A stretch of 6,207 nt of DNA from Acidobacteriaceae bacterium (GTDB lineage: Bacteria; Acidobacteriota; Terriglobia; Bryobacterales; Bryobacteraceae), in NCBI GenBank assembly GCA_019246575.1, contig JAFAQG010001015.1, positions 1 through 6,207 of the forward strand, read 5' to 3'. Made by a program: the position numbers and the translations under genes. The notes below the pieces were generated by a model, which did no database searches, was not told the DNA's origin, and saw only the letters and a list, made by a program, of their open reading frames with translations. Positions 1 to 5,633 of this stretch are shown here, piece by piece; within the stretch, counting starts at the first letter, position 1, and each line of letters starts with the position of its first letter.

Positions 1-1328
1 GTCCGGGATCCTTAATGTACACGGACAAAAATAATTGGGCGCCGCGGATCGGTGTGGCATGGCGGCCGTGGGGCGAGAAGACGGTTCTTCGCGCGGGGTT
101 CGGAATCTACTACGATCTCGTCCCCACGCAGCCGAGCATCGGAAGCACGCCATTCTCGGTTAGTCCCGCATCGTACACAAACCCGGCGGCAATAACCGCT
201 ACGGCCGCGAATCCGCTTATCGTTCTCCCGCAGGTATACCCGACAACTCCGATCACCGGGACAACGGTTGGGCTTCCAGCGGCATTCAAAAAGGATTTGC
301 GGATTCCGTATTCCTTGCAATACAACGTTACGGTGGAACGGCAGATCGGCAACATGGGCGTTCGCTTGTCTTACGTCGGAACCGGTACGCGGCAGGGGGA
401 ATATTACAGCAACTACAATCAGCCGCTTGCCGGGCCCGGGCTGTATATCAACAAACCGCGGGCGTTTCCGCAATACGGAAACATCACTTATGTGACCAAC
501 GGCGCAGGACATCAATACAACGGCTTCAATACCGAATTGCAACGGCCGCTCACAACGGGTCTTCTCTACGATTTCAATTGGACATGGGCGCGTGATATCG
601 GTGACCTCGAGCGCGATCAGCAACCGGAGGACTCCTACAATCTTCGGCGCGAGCGCGCCCCCTGGGCCGACATCCCGACGCACCGGATCACGGACAGCCT
701 GATTTACAATTTCCCGGTCGGCCACGGCCAAAAGTTCTTCGCTCGGAGCAGCGGGCTGCTCGATGCAATCATCGGCGGCTGGCAGTTTACGCAATCGCTT
801 ACCTGGAATACAGGCTTCTTCCTGACGCCGCTGTGGCAAGGGCCCGATCCCACCGGGACTGCCTTCACAACGAGCTCAACGCTGCCGACAGTGATCATCC
901 GTCCGGACCTGACCGGCAATCCGAATCTGCCCTCCGATCAGCGTTCCGTGCATGACTGGTACAACCCGACTGCGTTCGCCCCGCCGCCTGTGGGCAGATT
1001 TGGCACCTCCGCAAAGGGCGTGATCGTCGGGCCGGGAAACTTTACGGTCGATGCAGGTCTTGCGAAAACGTTCACCCTTGAAGAGCGCTTCAAGGTTCGT
1101 CTCGAATTCACGGGCACGAATATTCTGAATCACACTAACTTCAATCCGCTGTTGAATACATCGACGACCATCAGTCTGATCAACGGGGCGACGTACCCGG
1201 AGGGCACGGCGCTGATTTACAATAACGGCGCTGCAGCGGGCGTGATTACTGCGGTTGGTAATGGTGGGGGCGGGCTCGACCCATCCGGACCGCGCAGCTT
1301 CCGAATGGGTCTGCGGGTCGATTTCTGA
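1..1328 (+). CDS. TonB-dependent receptor (Oar-like), C-terminal part, 5'-truncated
   Basis: This is the last ~441 residues of an outer-membrane beta-barrel receptor. The frame is open from base 3 with no stop, so the gene begins outside the window; the ATG at 15 is internal. Family members usually have about 1000-1200 residues, with an N-terminal carboxypeptidase-regulatory-like domain and a plug, all missing here. Visible support: aromatic-rich alternating strands (GFGIYYD, LQYNVTVERQIG, VRLSYVGT, LLYDFNWTWARD, GGWQFTQSLTWNTG) typical of barrel strands and periplasmic turns, and a C-terminus FRMGLRVDF. The final Phe matches the beta-signal read by the BAM complex. Known role of the family: TonB/ExbBD-driven uptake of large or scarce ligands. 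The ligand cannot be read from sequence, but overlap with the pectinase gene suggests pectin fragments. The Oar-like subtype is from pattern memory; barrel identity is firm. Confidence 0.88.
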   Translation, partial: PGSLMYTDKNNWAPRIGVAWRPWGEKTVLRAGFGIYYDLVPTQPSIGSTPFSVSPASYTNPAAITATAANPLIVLPQVYPTTPITGTTVGLPAAFKKDLRIPYSLQYNVTVERQIGNMGVRLSYVGTGTRQGEYYSNYNQPLAGPGLYINKPRAFPQYGNITYVTNGAGHQYNGFNTELQRPLTTGLLYDFNWTWARDIGDLERDQQPEDSYNLRRERAPWADIPTHRITDSLIYNFPVGHGQKFFARSSGLLDAIIGGWQFTQSLTWNTGFFLTPLWQGPDPTGTAFTTSSTLPTVIIRPDLTGNPNLPSDQRSVHDWYNPTAFAPPPVGRFGTSAKGVIVGPGNFTVDAGLAKTFTLEERFKVRLEFTGTNILNHTNFNPLLNTSTTISLINGATYPEGTALIYNNGAAAGVITAVGNGGGGLDPSGPRSFRMGLRVDF

Positions 1329-3664
1329 TGAGCTGGCTGCGCACCGCAGAAGGGGCGCTGATTCTGCTGTTCGTGCCTACGGTTTACGGACAAGACACGA
1401 GGCATGTCGCGGAACCGCATCCTCCGCCGCCATGCACGGTTTTGAGTGCACGGCTGTCTGCGCCCAACGGCACACTGCCCGAGGCGGATGAGAGAAAGCT
1501 CGACACAAACCGCATTCAAAGCGCCATTGACAACTGCGGATCCGGCAAGGCTGTCGAGCTCAAGGCCGACGGGCAGAAGAACATTTTTCTGGCTGGACCG
1601 TTTCAGTTGAAACCGGGCGTCACGCTATCGATCGACGCCAACACCGCGCTGTTTGCCTCGCGCGATCCGAAACAATATGAATTGTCACCCGGAAGCTGCG
1701 GGATTGTGAGCCAGAAAGGGCGGGGCTGTAGGCCGCTGATCACGGCCGACAACGCCCCGGGCAGCGGCATTATGGGGGACGGCGTCATAGACGGCCGCGG
1801 GGGAGAGAATCTGCTCGGCCAGAACGCGACCTGGTGGGATCTTGCCAAAGAAGCCAAAGTAAAAGATCTCTCTCAGAGTGTTACTCGCCTGCTGGTCGTC
1901 CGGCATTCGGACGATTTCACGCTGTACCGCATTACGATGCGCAACTCTCCGAATTTTCACGTTGCAGTGGATGGTACGAACGGGTTCACGGCTTGGGGCG
2001 TGAAGATTCAGACTCCGAAGACGGCGCGCAATACGGACGGCATCGATCCGTCTTCGTCGACCAACGTCACGATCACGCACTGCGATATCACGACCGGCGA
2101 CGACAACGTGGCAATTAAGACCGGCGCGGAACCTGCCTCGCACATGACGATTGCCCATAACCATTTCTACAGCGGTCACGGCATGTCGATCGGCAGCGGC
2201 ACGGAAGGGGGCGTGAGCGACATCCGCGTATCCGATCTTTCGATCGAGGGCGCGGATAACGGCATCCGCATCAAATCGGACCGCAGCCGCGGGGGGCTGG
2301 TGCAGAACGTCGTTTACGAAGACGTCTGCATGCGGAACGTGACGAACCCGATCGTGCTCACGCCCATGTACACGACGTTTTCCGGGAACAAGCTGCCGGT
2401 TTATCGGGACATCGTTTTGAGAAACGTACACAGCCTAACTCCCGGCTGGCTGACGTTCTTGGGACTCGATGCGGAGAAGAAACTCGAGGTCACGTTAGAT
2501 GGCGTGTTTATCGACGGCGAGAAGCCGGAACAGATCACTGCCAAGGACGCGGATATCCGCATCGGTCCCGCGAAGGGCAGTATTTCTGTCAGGGGCCAAG
2601 ATGTGACAGTACGTCAAACAGGAGGAAACGAAGGTGCTCCGGTCGCCTGCGAAGCGCGGTTCCCGGCGTTTCCGAGCGTAAGGACGCCGCAATCGGCCGA
2701 GAAAATTCCGCCCGAGGACAAGACGCTTTATGTGGCGGCTTCGGGCACAGGCGATTACTACTCGGTGCAGCGAGCGATCGACGTCGCCCCGGCCGAGGGC
2801 GCGGTGATTTCTGTCGCGCCCGGAACGTATCGCGAAACGCTGAACATCACGAAACCGAACATTACGATCCGCAGCGCGTACGAGGATGCGTCGAAGACGG
2901 TGATTGTGAATAACAAGAGCGCCGGGGATTCGGGAGGCACGTTCAAGTCGTCGACGGTTAACGTGACGGCTGACAACTTTATGGCGGAAAGCATCACGTT
3001 TGCGAACGATTTCAACGCGACGCATCCGCAGGTGCCGGTGGGCTCGCAAGCGCTTGCGCTGCTGGTGACGGGGGATCGCGCGATCTTCCGCAACGTCCGG
3101 CTCCTTGGAAATCAGGACACGGTTTACGCAGCAAGCAAAACGTGCCGGGGCTCGAATGGAACTGACTGTCAGCCCGCCCGGCAATACTTCGCAAACTGCT
3201 ACATCGAGGGAAATGTCGACTTCATCTTCGGCGATGGGAAGGCGTTTTTCGACCACTGTACCATCAGCAACACGCCTCATCAGGAGGGATTCATCACCGC
3301 GCAGGGCAAACATTATGCCGACGAGGACAGCGCGTTTGTGTTCGACCATTGCAAGCTCACTGCGGCTCGGGGCGTTAAGAACGTGTGGCTAGGGCGGCCG
3401 TGGCGGCCGTTCGCGACCGTGATTTTTCTAAACACGGAGATGGGAGCGCACATCGAGCCGGCAGGCTGGCGCGAATGGCACCCGGGTGAAACGCACTACC
3501 TCGATACCGTCTTTTATGCCGAGTACAACAGCACCGGTCCAGGGGCGCACCCGAATGAACGCGACAAAAAGGCGAAGCATCTGAGCGCTTCGGAAGCTGC
3601 CAAATTCGACCGCGACACATTCCTCGCCGGCAGCGATGGATGGAAGCCGGCGGGTACGCGGTAA
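1328..3664 (+). CDS. Secreted bifunctional pectinase: GH28 polygalacturonase + CE8 pectin methylesterase
   Basis: This 778-residue protein should hydrolyse polygalacturonan and remove methyl esters from pectin. Residues 1-21 resemble a signal peptide (core ALILLFV, likely cut after VYG), implying export. The GH28 beta-helix spans about 36-430 and resembles Erwinia endo-polygalacturonase PehA. It has NTDG (235-238), GDDN (257-260), GHG (283-285) and RIK (314-316), giving catalytic Asp237, Asp258 and Asp259 plus His284, Arg314 and Lys316. A linker of about 35 residues leads to the CE8 domain (about 467-770): GTYRE, Gln574 in QALAL, Gln596-Asp597 in NQDT, Asp631 in DFIFG, and Arg690/Trp692 in LGRPW. 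All expected catalytic residues of both families are present. The ATG overlaps the receptor stop by one base; no clear Shine-Dalgarno is visible, so coupled translation is likely, and the signal peptide supports this start. Endo versus exo action is inferred. Confidence 0.93.
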   Translation: MSWLRTAEGALILLFVPTVYGQDTRHVAEPHPPPPCTVLSARLSAPNGTLPEADERKLDTNRIQSAIDNCGSGKAVELKADGQKNIFLAGPFQLKPGVTLSIDANTALFASRDPKQYELSPGSCGIVSQKGRGCRPLITADNAPGSGIMGDGVIDGRGGENLLGQNATWWDLAKEAKVKDLSQSVTRLLVVRHSDDFTLYRITMRNSPNFHVAVDGTNGFTAWGVKIQTPKTARNTDGIDPSSSTNVTITHCDITTGDDNVAIKTGAEPASHMTIAHNHFYSGHGMSIGSGTEGGVSDIRVSDLSIEGADNGIRIKSDRSRGGLVQNVVYEDVCMRNVTNPIVLTPMYTTFSGNKLPVYRDIVLRNVHSLTPGWLTFLGLDAEKKLEVTLDGVFIDGEKPEQITAKDADIRIGPAKGSISVRGQDVTVRQTGGNEGAPVACEARFPAFPSVRTPQSAEKIPPEDKTLYVAASGTGDYYSVQRAIDVAPAEGAVISVAPGTYRETLNITKPNITIRSAYEDASKTVIVNNKSAGDSGGTFKSSTVNVTADNFMAESITFANDFNATHPQVPVGSQALALLVTGDRAIFRNVRLLGNQDTVYAASKTCRGSNGTDCQPARQYFANCYIEGNVDFIFGDGKAFFDHCTISNTPHQEGFITAQGKHYADEDSAFVFDHCKLTAARGVKNVWLGRPWRPFATVIFLNTEMGAHIEPAGWREWHPGETHYLDTVFYAEYNSTGPGAHPNERDKKAKHLSASEAAKFDRDTFLAGSDGWKPAGTR

Positions 3665-3721
3665 CCGAATAATCAGGAGCACAGGCTAGCCCGCGACCAT
3701 CATCGAAACGGCCCCAGGAAA

Positions 3722-3740
3722 ATACTAGTCCAGATAGTAT
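3722..3740. promoter_or_regulatory. Perfect inverted repeat ATACTA-N7-TAGTAT, possible operator
   Basis: Two 6-base arms, ATACTA (3722-3727) and TAGTAT (3735-3740), are exact reverse complements around the 7-base spacer GTCCAGA. The element is AT-rich in a GC-rich surrounding and lies about 150 bases before hfq. The symmetry suggests a dimeric repressor site. The TACTA...TAGTA core recalls the general look of BlaI/MecI-type operators, but the spacing was not checked and no such regulator is in the window. It may also overlap a promoter. A chance repeat of this size is possible. Confidence 0.4.
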
Positions 3741-3746
3741 AGAAAT

Positions 3747-3765
3747 GCCGGGGCGTGTGTCCGGC
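3747..3765 (+). other. GC-rich hairpin in the gap before hfq
   Basis: The arms GCCGG (3747-3751) and CCGGC (3761-3765) can pair around a 9-base loop. No T-tract follows (the next bases are CCTGAATTC), so it is not a standard intrinsic terminator. It may be leader RNA structure, or a weak end for the pectinase transcript. Confidence 0.3.
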
Positions 3766-3786
3766 CCTGAATTCACGTTGCGCCAA

Positions 3787-3803
3787 GCCGGTTAGGAGCC
3801 GGC
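3787..3803 (+). other. Second GC-rich hairpin in the gap before hfq
   Basis: The arms GCCGG (3787-3791) and CCGGC (3799-3803) pair around the 7-base loop TTAGGAG. The stem can be lengthened by CGC (3781-3783) with GCG (3804-3806) across an unpaired CAA on the 5' side. The arms have the same sequence as those of the hairpin at 3747-3765, so arms of the two could also pair with each other, giving alternative folds. No T-tract follows. Confidence 0.3.
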
Positions 3804-3879
3804 GCGGTCTGATGTGCTTGAGGGTCTCGACAGTGCGCGTCGGAGGTTGCAAGTTTTGGAGAGCGCTGCAAGAAACAAC

Positions 3880-3884
3880 AAGGA
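3880..3884 (+). promoter_or_regulatory. Ribosome binding site of hfq
   Basis: AAGGA sits 6 bases before the ATG at 3891, a standard Shine-Dalgarno match and spacing. It fixes the hfq start and shows that hfq is translated independently of the pectinase gene. Confidence 0.75.
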
Positions 3885-3890
3885 AATCCG

Positions 3891-4190
3891 ATGGAAAAGC
3901 TTGCGCAGAACATCCAGGAAGCGTTCCTCAATAACGCGCGAAAAGACAAGACATTTCTCACCATTTATCTGATGAGCGGCGTGAAGCTGTCGGGGCGGAT
4001 TAAGAGCTTCGACAAGTATTCGGTCATTCTGGAAACCAATAACCAAGAGCAGCTTATCTTTAAGCATGCAATCTCAACGGTTGTGGTGTCGAAACCCGTT
4101 CACAGCGGTGGACTTCACGGCAGCACAGCGACCGGGATACCGGGTGCGCCAATCGGGGCAAGCGATCACGAGCAGGAAACCAATCATTAG
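3891..4190 (+). CDS. hfq: RNA chaperone Hfq
   Basis: This 99-residue protein is the Sm-like hexameric RNA chaperone that binds small RNAs and mRNAs in the cytoplasm and promotes their pairing. The N-terminal helix [15 protein letters not shown] (6-20) carries Q9 for proximal-face uridine binding and a basic rim patch R17/K18/K20. The Sm1 motif spans about 22-47 ([23 protein letters not shown]) and Sm2 about 55-66 with FKHA (57-60), where many relatives have YKHA. The E. coli Gln33 position is Ser34 here. The stretch between Asp41 and the KH pair is one residue longer than in E. coli, as in Bacillus Hfq. A Gly/Pro-rich tail of about 33 residues (67-99) is probably disordered. The gene has a good ribosome binding site and its stop overlaps the hflX start. 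Hfq autoregulation is known elsewhere; it is not shown here. Confidence 0.96.
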   Translation: MEKLAQNIQEAFLNNARKDKTFLTIYLMSGVKLSGRIKSFDKYSVILETNNQEQLIFKHAISTVVVSKPVHSGGLHGSTATGIPGAPIGASDHEQETNH

Positions 4191-5512
4191 TGGAATTACA
4201 GGCTTCTCAGGAACGCGCGCTGATCGTCGGCGTCGAGTTAACCGGAAGAGCGCGGGGTTCAGCGATGCCCACGCAAACCGAAAAGAACGAATCTCTTGAA
4301 GAACTAGGGCTACTGGCACAGAGTGCAGGCGCCGTGGTGGTGGATCGCGCCACGCAGGCCCGAGCCGCGCTCGACCCTGCTACGTTGATCGGAGCAGGGA
4401 AGGTGAGCGAGATCCGCGAGCTCGTCGAAGCCGAAGACATCGACACCGTCATTTTCGATCACGAGCTCACGCCGACACAGTTGCGAAACCTGGACCGGCG
4501 ACTTCCCGCGAAGGTTCTGGACAGAACGCAGCTGATCCTCGACATCTTTGCGCGGCGGGCGCGTACGGCCGAGGGTCAGCTGCAGGTGGAGTTGGCGCAG
4601 CTCAACTATTTACTGCCGAGACTCTCCGGCCGCGGAACGCAGATGTCACGCCTCGGAGGCGGCATCGGCACGCGCGGTCCTGGGGAGACTCAACTCGAGA
4701 CAGACCGGCGCAGGATTGGCCGGCGGATCGCAAAGTTAAAGGCCGAGATCGAACGCGTTCGCGCCACCCGCGGCGTACAACGATCCCAGCGCCAGGCCGT
4801 TCCTCTCTCGACGGTGAGTCTGGTCGGATATACAAATGCGGGCAAATCGACTCTTTTCAACCGCCTCACAGGCGCAGGCGTGCTCGCGGACGCAAGAATG
4901 TTTGCGACACTCGACCCAACGGTTCGCCAGGTGCGTCTGCCTTCGCAACGACGCGTACTCGTGAGTGATACGGTCGGATTCGTTCGTAACCTGCCGACGA
5001 CACTGGTGGATGCGTTTCGGGCGACACTTGAGGAGGTCACTGCCGCGGCATTGCTGTTGCATGTAGTCGATGTGACATCGCCGGGCGCCGCGGAGCAAAC
5101 CGCGCATGTGATGAAGATTCTTTGCGAGATCGGCGCAGAAGGCACAAAACAGATTCTGGTCTTGAACAAGAGCGACCTATTGAGCGAGGCGGACCGGTTG
5201 CAGGATCTCTCGACCATCACGCACCGGCTACTTGGAGAAGCGGCGCGCCAGAATGAGACCGGGGCAGTGTTAATTTCGGCCGAGACCGGCAATGGCATGG
5301 ACCGTCTGCTGGACGCAATCGATCGCGAGCTCCAGGATGACTCCGTTGCAAGGCAGAAGTTCCGGCTGCCGCTCGCGGAAGGCCGTGCGCTTCACCTGCT
5401 TCACGACCGCGCGGCCGTCATTTCGAAGAGTTATGACGGCGACTATTGCGAGGTTGTGGCAGATGCTCCGCAGTCGCTGCGGGAACGGCTGGCAGAGTTT
5501 GCGGTAGAGTAA
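4190..5512 (+). CDS. hflX: Ribosome-associated GTPase HflX
   Basis: This 440-residue protein (E. coli HflX is 426) is a GTPase known to bind 50S subunits and split stalled 70S ribosomes under stress. Order of domains: N-terminal HflX domain (about 1-115, beginning RALIVGVEL), helical linker with the family signature GPGETQLE (163-170) and a charged helix to about 200, G domain, and a C-terminal domain (about 374-440). G-domain motifs: G1 GYTNAGKST (213-221), G2 region ATLDPT (239-244), G3 DTVGF (260-264), G4 NKSD (326-329), G5 SAETGNG (363-369); all are intact. The GTG at 4190 is preferred over the ATG at 4265, which would remove the conserved RALIVGVEL strand. The start shares one base with the hfq stop (TAGTG), and AGGA at 4174-4177 is rather distant, so translation is probably coupled to hfq. 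A strong terminator follows. Confidence 0.96.
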   Translation: MELQASQERALIVGVELTGRARGSAMPTQTEKNESLEELGLLAQSAGAVVVDRATQARAALDPATLIGAGKVSEIRELVEAEDIDTVIFDHELTPTQLRNLDRRLPAKVLDRTQLILDIFARRARTAEGQLQVELAQLNYLLPRLSGRGTQMSRLGGGIGTRGPGETQLETDRRRIGRRIAKLKAEIERVRATRGVQRSQRQAVPLSTVSLVGYTNAGKSTLFNRLTGAGVLADARMFATLDPTVRQVRLPSQRRVLVSDTVGFVRNLPTTLVDAFRATLEEVTAAALLLHVVDVTSPGAAEQTAHVMKILCEIGAEGTKQILVLNKSDLLSEADRLQDLSTITHRLLGEAARQNETGAVLISAETGNGMDRLLDAIDRELQDDSVARQKFRLPLAEGRALHLLHDRAAVISKSYDGDYCEVVADAPQSLRERLAEFAVE

Positions 5513-5580
5513 AGCGGCACTCACAGCGCGCCGCTCAGCTTCGACATCTCTGTGCGGGTGGTGAAACAAAAATCGTTACA

Positions 5581-5614
5581 AAAAAGGCCGGGCGGCGAAC
5601 CGTCCGGCCTTTTT
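5581..5614. terminator. Bidirectional intrinsic terminator between convergent genes
   Basis: A 15-base-pair stem (arms 5581-5595 and 5600-5614) closes a 4-base loop CGAA. The core is GC-rich (GGCCGGGCGG with CCGTCCGGCC), with a single G-T wobble at 5592/5603, and five A-T pairs form the base. The T run at 5610-5614 ends transcripts from hflX, whose stop is 68 bases upstream. On the other strand the A run at 5581-5585 becomes the U-tract, 19 bases after the stop of the OmpA-like gene. There the wobble becomes a C-A mismatch and the loop reads TTCG. It therefore serves both genes. Confidence 0.9.
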
Positions 5615-5633
5615 GCGTGTACTGCCGAGTGCG

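Larger units (their letters stand above)
3665..3890. other. Gene-free gap, probable hfq leader/control region
   Basis: This 226-base gap separates the pectinase gene from hfq, and I see no convincing gene in it. It holds an AT-rich inverted repeat, two GC-rich hairpins and the hfq ribosome binding site. The pectinase gene has no clear intrinsic terminator: neither hairpin is followed by a T-tract. The promoter for hfq should lie here, but I could not find a good pair of -35 and -10 boxes. The AT-rich stretch at about 3717-3745, with TAGTAT and TATAGA, is the best -10 region candidate and is weak. Confidence 0.6.

Noticed and set aside
12..839. Minus-strand open frame of 275 codons opposite the receptor gene
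   Set aside because: The plus-strand barrel reading is coherent. The antisense protein shows no domain, and its composition is that of a shadow frame.
1685..2431. Long open frame on the minus strand inside the pectinase gene (248 codons)
   Set aside because: It is antisense to the well-supported GH28 domain. Its translation is rich in Arg, His and Val with no recognisable motif, as expected from the complement of a GC-rich gene.
2495..3349. Long open frame on the minus strand opposite the GH28/CE8 junction (284 codons)
   Set aside because: The plus strand carries intact CE8 motifs throughout. The antisense product is Arg-rich, has no family signature and has no separate transcription signal.
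3390..3412. Local repeat of GGCGGCCGT
   Set aside because: It encodes the conserved LGRPW-R-P stretch of the CE8 active site; codon choice explains the repeat.
3747..3765. Hairpin as intrinsic terminator of the pectinase gene
   Set aside because: The stem is only 5 pairs with a 9-base loop, and no T-tract follows.
3745..3795. Short open frame of 16 codons starting ATG at 3745
   Set aside because: There is no ribosome binding site, it overlaps both hairpins, and it has no recognisable product.
3796..3970. Open frame running into hfq in another frame (begins after a stop at 3793-3795, possible GTG at 3814)
   Set aside because: The helix-like reading ([21 protein letters not shown]) looked like a possible relic of an upstream gene. 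It has no good start signal, runs through hfq out of frame and matches nothing I recognise.
4265..4267. ATG as the hflX start
   Set aside because: Starting here would delete the conserved RALIVGVEL strand of the N-terminal HflX domain. The GTG at 4190, overlapping the hfq stop, fits better.
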